Shown piece by piece: positions 9,091 through 16,799 of a stretch of 34,909 bases of DNA. The stretch is taken from positions 1 to 34,909 of the forward strand of contig JBBQWV010000026.1 of NCBI GenBank assembly GCA_038210275.1, read 5' to 3'. Below the pieces are notes generated by a model that saw only the letters and a program-made list of their open reading frames with translations, did not search any database and had not been told where the DNA came from. The DNA comes from PALSA-1296 sp038210275. GTDB taxonomy: Bacteria; Bacteroidota; Ignavibacteria; Palsa-1295. Within the stretch, counting starts at the first letter, position 1. Each line of letters opens with the position of its first letter. Position numbers and translations under genes: made by a program.

Positions 9091-10524
9091 TTACTCCTCA
9101 GCCACAAGTAACTCGCCCGATTTTAAGCGCCGCGTTGTATCCTTCAAAGCCACCCATTTTTCGGATAGATATGGAATATATTCACTCGCTGTGACGAAGG
9201 TCCAGACGTAGGCAACGATAGAATAAATTTCGCCGATCGTGAAGCGGTCAAGATCAAGAGAAATATACAGCGTTGTCAGGAACATGATCAGAAGTAGGAC
9301 TCGCAAAATTCCATAACTCGAAGCCGAGAGATTACTGAACTTCACTTCAAGCGCGGAAATATCCGTATAGTATTGTTTGATAACACGCGGATCTTTCGTT
9401 GCAAACGTATTATACTCCTGTTCATGCATATCGTTAAGTATTACCTGATACTTAGCGATACGTTTCATATAAAACCTGCTGGAAAGAATAACGAAGATCA
9501 CGATAGAACCGCCAACCGTTGCCATACGCCAATCAAAGATCGCAAGAGCAATGACAGCGCCGCCTACATTGATAAGTTGCTCTATAAATTCAGGAAGGTT
9601 GTATTGAAAGAATTCTATATTCTGCCAGGCGAGCGAAGAACGGCCAGCGATCTTCGAAAGATCCTCACCCTGTTCGAGTTGTTGGGTGACAACTTCACCA
9701 GAAAGATCGGCAAACATTCGTGTATATACTCTCGTATCATAGACTCTGCGTATTGCACCGACACAAGAGCTGACAACGAAAAGTATGATCCAAGGGATCA
9801 TCGGTGGCAAAAAAGGTCCCAGATCTTTCGGTATCGAAAAGCCCACAGATTCCCTTTTCTCCTTTTTTCCGATGACCTGTCTTCGCGAATGAGGTTTTTT
9901 TTCGAGAGCAACACGAAGTGAATCACGGCTTGGATTTTTTTTATGCAGATATGATGCTTTACCAGCATGGACAAGTTCGCGGATCGAATCTTTTTTATTT
10001 AAAAGTTTCTTGATCCTATTGACCAATGGTCGCGGCGGTGGGTTCTCGATCAATTCCTCACGCGCCGTTGCACTGGTATCCGAACGCTTGATATTCTCAA
10101 TGGATTTATCTAATTTCTGCTTCAGCGAATCACGACGAGGATGTTTTCGGTGAGTGATAGGGCGAGATTGTTGCTGCCGGGAAACCATGTACATTGCTGG
10201 AATTATGACCGGCTCCTCAGACCATGTAGCAGGCTGTTCTTGATGTTGATGAAAAAGAAATGATTGAGAAGAATCAACATCTTCGGGTAAATACTGTGAA
10301 AGCGAATCCAAAAGGAAATCTCTTACTGAATCAATTGATTGCTGAATGATCGTATTGGTGACAGAAGAATCAACTTCGTTTTCGATACGGTTAGCCTCAC
10401 GAAGATCATCAATGGCGATTCCGAAAATATAAGGTTCAGCGATAAACGTCACGTTCTCGACGATAACGAGAGCGAACGCCATAGCGATCTGAAACCGATA
10501 TTTTCTGAATAGTATGCGAATCAT
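9091..10524 (-). CDS. ABC-exporter-like six-helix membrane domain protein lacking an ATPase
   Basis: 477 residues. Residues 8-38 form a first membrane helix (IAMAFALVIVENVTFIAEPYIFG). Residues about 240-455 contain the remaining helices in the order and spacing of an ABC exporter transmembrane domain, including the DLSGEVVTQQLEQGEDLSKIAGRSSL coupling-type region, and the chain ends at VAEE. No Walker A, signature or Walker B motif follows, so the nucleotide-binding domain is missing and none is encoded next door. I think this is the Pfam ABC_membrane_3-type family. Odd feature: residues 42-238 are a hydrophilic, strongly charged insertion between helices 1 and 2, predicted to be outside the membrane, with recurring DSLR/DSLK/DSIR motifs. 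The start lies 1 nt after the hutH stop, so the two are co-expressed. Confidence 0.78.
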   Translation of the reverse strand: MIRILFRKYRFQIAMAFALVIVENVTFIAEPYIFGIAIDDLREANRIENEVDSSVTNTIIQQSIDSVRDFLLDSLSQYLPEDVDSSQSFLFHQHQEQPATWSEEPVIIPAMYMVSRQQQSRPITHRKHPRRDSLKQKLDKSIENIKRSDTSATAREELIENPPPRPLVNRIKKLLNKKDSIRELVHAGKASYLHKKNPSRDSLRVALEKKPHSRRQVIGKKEKRESVGFSIPKDLGPFLPPMIPWIILFVVSSCVGAIRRVYDTRVYTRMFADLSGEVVTQQLEQGEDLSKIAGRSSLAWQNIEFFQYNLPEFIEQLINVGGAVIALAIFDWRMATVGGSIVIFVILSSRFYMKRIAKYQVILNDMHEQEYNTFATKDPRVIKQYYTDISALEVKFSNLSASSYGILRVLLLIMFLTTLYISLDLDRFTIGEIYSIVAYVWTFVTASEYIPYLSEKWVALKDTTRRLKSGELLVAEE

Positions 10525-10525
10525 C

Positions 10526-12058
10526 TCAGATGATTATCCTCCCAATAAATTTTGCATCTCCGATCAACTCCTTCACCTTGGCTATATCAATCGATATATT
10601 CCTGTCGTCTTCCAAAAAAGGAACAACAGTGCGAACTTGAGCATAAGCCGCTCCGCTTCCCTTTCCGGGTTTGAGTGGCTTTAAGAAATCTATCCCTTGC
10701 GCAGCGCAAAGCATTTCTATTGCGATCACCGATTCGACGTTATCAATCACCTGTTCTAATTTTAATGCTGCAACAGATCCCATCGAGTTATGATCTTCCT
10801 GATTTGCACTTGTCGGAATCGAATCAACACTTGCCGGATGTGCCAGCACTTTGTTTTCGCTGACAAGCGATGCTGCGGTATATTGCGCAATCATCAGTCC
10901 TGAATGCAAGCCGCCTTTCGGCGTGAGAAATCTTGGCAAGCCGAAAGAGAGAGCGCCATTGACAAGCCGTTCCGTTCTGCGTTCACTGATACTTGCAAGT
11001 TCGCTGATGGCAATCGCAAGATAGTCGAGCGCAAGAGCAATCGGTTCGCCATGAAAATTTCCGCCTTCGAGGTGATCGCCGGTTCCATCAGCATTAGGTA
11101 TAATGAGGGGATTATCCGTTGCTGAATTTATTTCTGTCGTTAAAACTTTTTCAACAAAAGCGATTGTATCGCGCACTGCTCCGTGAACTTGTGGAATGCA
11201 GCGAAGCGAATACGCATCTTGCACACGAGTATCGCCTTCTAAATGCGAGACGCGAATTTCGCTTCCTTCAGTAAGAGCGAGTATATGCTTTGCGACAAAT
11301 TGCTGCCCCGGATGAGGACGCGCTGCGGAAATCCGCGGATCAAATGCAACATCAGTTGCGCGCAATGCTTCGAAAGACATCGATGCTGAAATATCAGCAA
11401 GATCAGCAAGACGTTTTGCGTTATCAAGTGCAAGTGAGCCAATAGCAGACATCATCTGTGTGCCGTTGATAAGAGCCAGCCCTTCTTTCGCTTCAAGGCG
11501 GAGTGGAGTAATATTGAATTGTTCTAATGCTTTCGCTGCATCAACTATTTTTCTTGAGCGTCCATCTGGGATACTGATCACCCCCTCACCGGTAAGCGCT
11601 AATGCTAGATGCGAGAGAGGCGCGAGATCGCCGGATGATCCGACGCTTCCGCGAGATGGAATGACAGGTAGAAGATCATACTTTAAAAAATTCAAAAGCT
11701 GTTCGATAACGATCGGGCGAACGCCTGAATATCCTTTGGCAAGAGCATTCGCACGAAGCAAAAGCATTGCACGGACAACTTCATCGCGAAGGGGAACGCC
11801 AACTCCGGCAGAATGAGAGCGCAGAAGATTCTGCTGTAATTCTTTTATCTGCGATAACGGAATCGAAACATTCGCAAATTCTCCGAATCCTGTCGTAATT
11901 CCGTAGATCGTCTCTCCGGAAGCCACCCATTTATCAACAAGATCACGCGATGCGTTGACACGTTTCAGTGCATCTGCTGAAAGAGAAAAATCAATAAGCT
12001 CCCGCCTTGCCGCTTTTGCGACATCAGAAATGGTGAGTGTATTGCCGTCGAGAGTCAA
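10526..12058 (-). CDS. hutH: Histidine ammonia-lyase HutH
   Basis: 510 residues, the standard length. It removes ammonia from L-histidine to give urocanate, the first step of histidine breakdown, using a self-formed MIO cofactor. The sequence shows the catalytic Tyr block YGITTGFGEFA (Tyr52), LLRSHSAGVG (His82), the MIO loop GSVGSSGDLAPLSH and NGTQMM, and later SATDNPLI, NFHGEP and SANQEDHNSMG. The MIO triad here is Ser141-Ser142-Gly143; most HutH proteins have Ala-Ser-Gly. The downstream gene for the ABC-like membrane protein follows after 1 nt. hutI is on the same strand beyond mutS; hutU is not in the window. Confidence 0.95.
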   Translation of the reverse strand: MTLDGNTLTISDVAKAARRELIDFSLSADALKRVNASRDLVDKWVASGETIYGITTGFGEFANVSIPLSQIKELQQNLLRSHSAGVGVPLRDEVVRAMLLLRANALAKGYSGVRPIVIEQLLNFLKYDLLPVIPSRGSVGSSGDLAPLSHLALALTGEGVISIPDGRSRKIVDAAKALEQFNITPLRLEAKEGLALINGTQMMSAIGSLALDNAKRLADLADISASMSFEALRATDVAFDPRISAARPHPGQQFVAKHILALTEGSEIRVSHLEGDTRVQDAYSLRCIPQVHGAVRDTIAFVEKVLTTEINSATDNPLIIPNADGTGDHLEGGNFHGEPIALALDYLAIAISELASISERRTERLVNGALSFGLPRFLTPKGGLHSGLMIAQYTAASLVSENKVLAHPASVDSIPTSANQEDHNSMGSVAALKLEQVIDNVESVIAIEMLCAAQGIDFLKPLKPGKGSGAAYAQVRTVVPFLEDDRNISIDIAKVKELIGDAKFIGRIII

Positions 12059-12093
12059 GTTTATATCAAATATTTTTTAAATTACAATTTCAA

Positions 12094-12208
12094 TGTCATT
12101 GCGAGGAGTCCGCTTGCGGACGACGTGGCAATCTAAAAATTGTAATGATGTGCCACACGCTAAAATTTTAGATTGCTTCGCCCAACTAAAGCTCTCCTCG
12201 CAATGACA
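12094..12208. repeat. Palindromic intergenic element (MITE/REP-like), copy 1
   Basis: Perfect 15-bp terminal inverted repeats: TGTCATTGCGAGGAG at 12094-12108 and its complement at 12194-12208. A second nested inverted repeat, GCAATCTAAAA (12128-12138) with TTTTAGATTGC (12166-12176), lies inside. The 115-bp element has no coding capacity and fills most of the gap between hutH and the DUF3109 gene. The same design recurs at 25811-25929. Similar ATTGCGAGGAG palindromes are, as far as I recall, widespread in unrelated bacteria. Confidence 0.85.
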
Positions 12209-12215
12209 ATCTTAC

Positions 12216-12833
12216 TTACATTCCGTCTTCGTTTCTAAACGATTCAATCAGCATCTTTGTCCGCTCTTCCCCAAGCGCCCGTGCAAGTGGATGCTGTAGA
12301 AATTCCAGAAGCGGAATATGTTCTTTCTTGCCTCTGGTAACTCCGCCTTCGCATTCGGGAATCTCTTCGTAGCAGATAAAATATGTATCCTTTTGTTTTT
12401 CAGGATAAATTCTGATCGGAAAAAGATGGCAGGAGATCGGCTTTTCGAATCCGGCTATCTCGCCAATTTGGAAAGCTTTTTGAATTGCGCAAAGCGCAAT
12501 ATCTCCTTCCCATCGTACAAAAATACATTCTTTATGGTTGATCGTCGTAATTGTGTACGTTCCATCGGTTTCTTTTTGCCAAAGCCCATGCTTCCTGATT
12601 GTCTCTAGTGAAGCTTGTGGCAAGTACTTTTCGACGATTGGAAATGCTCTCTCAATCTCGGAAATTTCTGATCTCAAGATCGGCGCTCCAGTGCCTCCGG
12701 GCATTGTGCAACAAGCGCCTTTGCAAATAGATAGATCGCATCCGAACTCCACTTCGCCAAGTCGCGCCTCGACTTCGAAGCGTGTGTTCGGCGGGTAGAT
12801 GGGGAGAGAAAGATTATGTGATGGATCTGTCAT
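12216..12833 (-). CDS. DUF3109 family cysteine-rich protein
   Basis: 205 residues, typical for this uncharacterised family common in Bacteroidota. The pattern of conserved cysteines is clear: an N-terminal CDLSICKGACC cluster (about residues 33-42), then NHKECIFV, ALCAI, PISCHLFPIRIYP, FICYEEIPEC near the end. Such a set of Cys residues suggests a bound metal or iron-sulfur centre; this is inferred from the pattern only. No signal peptide or membrane helix is present, so it should be cytoplasmic. It stands alone between the palindromic element and sixA's terminator. I cannot assign a function. Confidence 0.85.
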   Translation of the reverse strand: MTDPSHNLSLPIYPPNTRFEVEARLGEVEFGCDLSICKGACCTMPGGTGAPILRSEISEIERAFPIVEKYLPQASLETIRKHGLWQKETDGTYTITTINHKECIFVRWEGDIALCAIQKAFQIGEIAGFEKPISCHLFPIRIYPEKQKDTYFICYEEIPECEGGVTRGKKEHIPLLEFLQHPLARALGEERTKMLIESFRNEDGM

Positions 12834-12908
12834 ATCTTTGAACTCGGGTATGGGGTAGTGGCTTTAGAATGAAAAATACTCCAACCCCTGTACCCAAAAA
12901 AACCTGAA

Positions 12909-12943
12909 TAAAAAAGCAACCCGTCTTATAAAAACGGATTGCC
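12909..12943 (-). terminator. Rho-independent terminator after sixA
   Basis: On the minus strand GCAATCCGT (12934-12942) pairs with ACGGGTTGC (12916-12924) with one G-U pair, followed by a run of T residues (12909-12915). It lies 25 nt after the sixA stop and should end the transcript carrying oppA and sixA. Confidence 0.8.
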
Positions 12944-12967
12944 TTCATTTTTCGTGCTAATCAAATT

Positions 12968-13462
12968 CTACAGGCTTCCTACTCTCGGTGGCAGTAACAC
13001 CGTCAAGTATCCCCGCATTCTAGGCACATCGAAACGGCTGATCTCAAATTTTGCCAGTGATGCTTTTTTCATCTCCATCACAATAGTCGAACTGCCAAGC
13101 AGCGCACTGCCAAAAGATGAAAGATGCGGATCGTGACCGACAAGCATGATGCGATCATACTTTTTTGCGCGGTCTGTAATGAGCGCCATCGTCTCGGTTA
13201 CATCAGACATCGGAGTGATCAGATCACTTGTTTCAAATTTTGCACTTTTTGCAAATATCTCCATCGCGATCTCTGCCGTCTGCTGTGCCCGGATCAGGGG
13301 ACTTGCGATCACCAGATCCGGAGCGGCAAGTTTCATCTTCTTCGCTGCCAGAAGAACTGCGCGTGCCCTCTCTCTACCAAGATCTGTCAATTCCCTCTCA
13401 GCATCACTGGCTCTCGAGCCATGATCCTCAGCGATCCCATGACGAAGAAGGTAGAGAAGCAT
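12968..13462 (-). CDS. sixA: SixA-type phosphohistidine phosphatase
   Basis: 164 residues from the ATG at 13462, chosen because it opens directly with the catalytic LYLLRHGIAEDHG block (Arg-His-Gly with the His nucleophile) and lies 1 nt after the stop of the upstream gene; the longer frame would run into that gene. Further histidine-phosphatase motifs follow: ELTDLGRERA, VIASPLIRAQQTAEI and LVGHDPHLSSFGSALLG with the second catalytic His. E. coli SixA removes phosphate from histidine in phosphotransfer proteins, with NPr of the nitrogen PTS reported as a target. Here it follows an OppA-like lipoprotein gene and lies two genes downstream of hprK. Confidence 0.88.
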   Translation of the reverse strand: MLLYLLRHGIAEDHGSRASDAERELTDLGRERARAVLLAAKKMKLAAPDLVIASPLIRAQQTAEIAMEIFAKSAKFETSDLITPMSDVTETMALITDRAKKYDRIMLVGHDPHLSSFGSALLGSSTIVMEMKKASLAKFEISRFDVPRMRGYLTVLLPPRVGSL

Positions 13463-13463
13463 T

Positions 13464-15248
13464 TTATTGAATAGGCTGAACGGTGGACGCCGCTCCTGCT
13501 TTGGGTTTAACACCCGAACCTCTTATAACCCAGTATGGAACATTAAACCCTGGGCGCTGCTTGAAAAATTCGACATTGTCAAATCTATCTATTCTGGCAA
13601 TGCGCAATGGTGATGACCAAAGTGGTGTTACCGGCATTTCATCATAGACAATTTGTTGAAAGCGTTTCATCAAGGCATCGCGCTTATTATAATCGAATTC
13701 TGTTCGGTTTTCTTCCATAATTTTATCTGCTTCAGGGTTAATAAATGACCAGACATTCTGTCCTTTGTTTTTCGCCTGTGAAGAATGCCAGATTTCATAA
13801 GGATCATCTTCGGATGCATTCCCAAGCAAATTTGCTATTGAGGCATCATAGTCATGGCTTCTGGCATTATTGATCCAAACGCTCCATTCCGTTGATGAGA
13901 CTTCGACTTGAAGACCTGCTTTCCGCATTTCTTCAGCTATAACCAAAGCCGCTTGTTTCACAACATCGCTTCCGGCATAGATGCTGATCGTGAACTTAAA
14001 AGGTATTTTTTTTCCGTCCACCACTTTATCCAAAATGCCATCGCCATCGGAATCAGCCCAGCCTTCTTCGGCAAGCATTTTCTTTGCAAGGTTCGGATCA
14101 AAGGTAATCGGTTTGAGTGAAGCATCATAATGAGGCTGAGTAAAATTAATCGGACCATTGTTCGGTCTGGCAAGTCCTTTCATGACTTCCTTGACAAGTT
14201 GGTCCCTATTGACTAGATGACTCAATGCCCAACGAATTTTTTTGTCCCTGAAAAGTGGCTTCTCAGCATTCCATTGAATAAAGACGCGGCTATTATAATA
14301 AACCGTATCTTTTCGAATAAAGGGCTGCTTGATTGAATCGATCTGCATATAGAGTGCTGCTGGGACAAGATCCATCAAATCAATATCTTTTGCTTTTAAT
14401 GCAGTAACTGCTGAATTATTGTCAGTAATAGTCTTGAATACAATTTGATCGGGATATGCTTCATCCCACGGCATATCTTTTCCCCAATAATTCGTGTTTT
14501 TCTTAAAGGATATATGATCATTGGTAATCCATTCATTGTAGAGATAGGGTCCTGTGCCGATCATCATCTTTGGGTCACGAATTTTTGCCGGGTCCTTGAA
14601 TTCATCTGCTTCTTTTTGAAATACGGGATTTTTAGGGTTATCACTTTTCATTTCTTTCCAATCCATCTGATCAGTAAGATTATGCGGATCGAAAATGTGC
14701 TTCGGCAGCATTACGACATATCCGCCGCCTAAAACAAGATCCATTTGAAAATAGGGTTTATTAAGGTGAAATGCCACCTTCAATTTATCACCGCCTACAA
14801 AACTAATGCTATCCAATGACGTAACGACACTGCGGGTCTGCGTCGTTTCTATTTGTTTCGGATTCATGATACATTTAAAACTGAAGATTACATCTTCACC
14901 GGTAAATGGAACACCATCACTGAATTTGGCTGCGGGGTTAATGGTATAAGTATATGTTAAATGATCAGATGATATTTCCGGAAGGCTGGCAAGTCCGGGA
15001 ATGAGCGCTTGATGTCTTGAATCAGTTGTATTGAGCGGCTCCCATATTAATGGGTAGGCATACTGAGCGGAGGCATCGTGTGCTAATGGAGGAATGATGT
15101 TTGTGATGTCGGCAGCAATCCAATAGACCAGATTGTTCTTCGTAGAAAGCCCGTATTTATTTTCTGGTGAGTCACCTTTTTTGCCGCATGCAGCAAAGAT
15201 GAAAGTAATTGCAAGAGCAAGGGTAAACAAAGAGAGTGTTTTTTTCAT
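13464..15248 (-). CDS. Peptide ABC transporter substrate-binding lipoprotein (SBP family 5)
   Basis: 594 residues. Lipoprotein signal MKKTLSLFTLALAITFIFAAC puts the acylated Cys at residue 21. The body has the family 5 binding protein features: AKFSDGVPFTGEDVIFSF, KPYFQMD, IGTGPYLYNEW, NTNYWGKD, IRWALSHLVNRDQLV, LAKKMLAEEGW and VTPLWSSPL. These proteins capture oligopeptides or other small molecules for an ABC importer. A segment DSDGDGILDK (around residue 400) is an EF-hand-like calcium loop inserted after the LAEEGW block, where related proteins often carry it. No permease or ATPase genes are in the window, so the binding protein is separated from its transporter or works alone. sixA follows after 1 nt. 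Confidence 0.9.
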   Translation of the reverse strand: MKKTLSLFTLALAITFIFAACGKKGDSPENKYGLSTKNNLVYWIAADITNIIPPLAHDASAQYAYPLIWEPLNTTDSRHQALIPGLASLPEISSDHLTYTYTINPAAKFSDGVPFTGEDVIFSFKCIMNPKQIETTQTRSVVTSLDSISFVGGDKLKVAFHLNKPYFQMDLVLGGGYVVMLPKHIFDPHNLTDQMDWKEMKSDNPKNPVFQKEADEFKDPAKIRDPKMMIGTGPYLYNEWITNDHISFKKNTNYWGKDMPWDEAYPDQIVFKTITDNNSAVTALKAKDIDLMDLVPAALYMQIDSIKQPFIRKDTVYYNSRVFIQWNAEKPLFRDKKIRWALSHLVNRDQLVKEVMKGLARPNNGPINFTQPHYDASLKPITFDPNLAKKMLAEEGWADSDGDGILDKVVDGKKIPFKFTISIYAGSDVVKQAALVIAEEMRKAGLQVEVSSTEWSVWINNARSHDYDASIANLLGNASEDDPYEIWHSSQAKNKGQNVWSFINPEADKIMEENRTEFDYNKRDALMKRFQQIVYDEMPVTPLWSSPLRIARIDRFDNVEFFKQRPGFNVPYWVIRGSGVKPKAGAASTVQPIQ

Positions 15249-15272
15249 AGGTTAATAAATGAAAGAAAAAAT

Positions 15273-16313
15273 TTATTCAAAATCATGTTCGAAGTATGGG
15301 ATCACGCGTTCGGTTGCTGCGCTTTGCTCGGTTTTCATCGCGATCTTTTGTTCGAGATTCTTTGCGAATTCCGCCGAAGCGTCGTAGCCGTAATGCTTGA
15401 GCAAGTAGTTCAGCGCGATCACTTCGGAGATAACGGTGATATTCTTTCCCGGTATGATCGGTAATTTCAGAAGCTGCACTTCAACTCCAAGTATTTGCAC
15501 CAACGACTCATCCAAACCGGTGCGAGTATAAACTGATTTCTCATCCCAAACTTCCAGTTCAACGATCACTTCAACACGCTTCTGAAAGCGAATTGCGCGG
15601 ATACCGAACATTTCGCGGACATTGATAATGCCCAACCCCCTGATCTCCATAAAATGCCCGCCAAGCTCCGTGCCCGAACCCATCAAAATTCCCTCGCCTT
15701 TTTGCGTCACGACAACTACATCATCTGCCACAAGCCGATGACCGCGCTCAATAAGATCAAGCGCAACTTCGCTCTTGCCCACGCTTGATTTGCCGACGAA
15801 GAGAATGCCGACACCATACACATCAATAAATGAGCCGTGAATGCTGGTATGAAGATTAAACTGATCGTCAAGAAAATCGCTGATGAAATAGATCGCCTTC
15901 GTCGTTTCGATCGGCGTTAGAAAAGTCGGGATGCCATATTCCTCGCAAAGTGCTATCAGTTCGGGATCGAACTCATTGCTGTTGGTAATGACGATGCAGG
16001 GAATATCAAAAGACGCAAGAGTGGAGAATGCTTTAATGCGTTCTTCTTTGGTCAGCGAGCTTAAATAATATAGCTCGGTATTGCCGAAGATCTGAATGCG
16101 GTGAAAAGTAAAAAGCCCGACATATCCCGCCAGCGCAAGTCCGGGACGGTGGAGATTTTTATCGGTGATGCGTTTGGCAAAGCCCTTCTCGCCGGCAAGA
16201 AGGCGCAGTTTGAACCGGTCCTTCATATTATCGAAGAAGAACTTGACGTTCAGCGATTCTTTTTGAAGCGGCTTAAAATTTAGCCACGACGGTCTTGGGG
16301 TATCTTCGGGCAT
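15273..16313 (-). CDS. hprK: HPr kinase/phosphorylase HprK
   Basis: 346 residues. HprK phosphorylates and dephosphorylates a serine of HPr or NPr and so links carbon and energy status to regulation. The N-terminal DRTG-like domain is followed by the kinase domain with Walker A GKSSVGKSEVALDLI, RGHRLVADD, and the HprK signature EIRGLGIINVREMFG. ILGVEVQLLKLPIIPGKNITVISEVIALNYLLK closes the domain, all as in the family. It lies just downstream of hpf on the same strand, as in the proteobacterial rpoN-hpf-ptsN-hprK arrangement, and is followed by the OppA-like gene after 24 nt. No HPr gene is present in the window. Confidence 0.95.
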   Translation of the reverse strand: MPEDTPRPSWLNFKPLQKESLNVKFFFDNMKDRFKLRLLAGEKGFAKRITDKNLHRPGLALAGYVGLFTFHRIQIFGNTELYYLSSLTKEERIKAFSTLASFDIPCIVITNSNEFDPELIALCEEYGIPTFLTPIETTKAIYFISDFLDDQFNLHTSIHGSFIDVYGVGILFVGKSSVGKSEVALDLIERGHRLVADDVVVVTQKGEGILMGSGTELGGHFMEIRGLGIINVREMFGIRAIRFQKRVEVIVELEVWDEKSVYTRTGLDESLVQILGVEVQLLKLPIIPGKNITVISEVIALNYLLKHYGYDASAEFAKNLEQKIAMKTEQSAATERVIPYFEHDFE

Positions 16314-16322
16314 TTTTAGAAG

Positions 16323-16372
16323 AAAATATGAAATGGAAAATATGAACTATGAAATTCATATCTCATAGTTCA
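16323..16372 (-). repeat. A/T-rich dispersed palindrome, copy B
   Basis: Read on the minus strand this contains TATGAGATATGAATTT, then CATAGTTCATAT and TTCATATTT. The same blocks in the same order occur at 20603-20654 on the plus strand, with a longer centre there. The blocks are mutually complementary, so the element can fold on itself. It occupies the gap between hpf and hprK. Confidence 0.55.
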
Positions 16373-16428
16373 CATTTCCTATTTACTTTGCAGATATTAT
16401 AACACCTTCGGAGTGCCGGAAGTCCCCT

Positions 16429-16752
16429 CTATTTCTCCAGAGCATTGCGCTTTAGTTCTTTCGAGGCTAAGTGCATATCATGGTGTTTTTTTAATTGCTT
16501 TTCAAGTATTTTGACTGCCAGATCAATGGATTTGCTGATATCTTCGGAGGATTCTTTTGCATGAAGTGTCGTGCCTTTGACTCTCAGATTGATTTCGGCA
16601 GTGTACTGAAGATTGGCATGACCTTCGTGATCTAAGATCACATCGGCGCCAATAATTTCATACTTACTTTCTAAGATCGCTATCTCCGATTCCACAAATG
16701 GTTTAATGTGTCCTGTTGCGGATTCGTGTCTGTTGACTATTTGAATATTCAT
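16429..16752 (-). CDS. hpf: Ribosome hibernation promoting factor (short HPF/RaiA type)
   Basis: 107 residues from the ATG at 16752. This start gives MNIQIVNRHESATGHIKPFVESEI, the classic N-terminus of the family. An earlier ATG at 16803 overlaps the xer stop codon (ATGA) and would add 17 residues with no family match; it could allow translational coupling, so both starts remain possible. The protein binds the 30S decoding region in stationary phase and stalls ribosomes. The core shows the beta-alpha-beta-beta-beta-alpha pattern (NLQYTAEINLRVKGTTLHAKES, then SKSIDLAVKILEKQLKKH). The C-terminal dimerisation domain of long HPF is absent. It is followed by hprK. Confidence 0.88.
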   Translation of the reverse strand: MNIQIVNRHESATGHIKPFVESEIAILESKYEIIGADVILDHEGHANLQYTAEINLRVKGTTLHAKESSEDISKSIDLAVKILEKQLKKHHDMHLASKELKRNALEK

Positions 16753-16799
16753 AGTTGCATCACTTGTATTTATTAAGTGGGGAAAAAATTTCAATTGTG

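Noticed and set aside
9373..9921. 182-codon plus-strand frame opposite the ABC-like gene
   Set aside because: The minus-strand frame has clear membrane helices and operon spacing with hutH, whereas this translation shows no domain.
11460..11816. 118-codon plus-strand frame opposite hutH
   Set aside because: It lies across the strictly conserved MIO region of hutH on the other strand.
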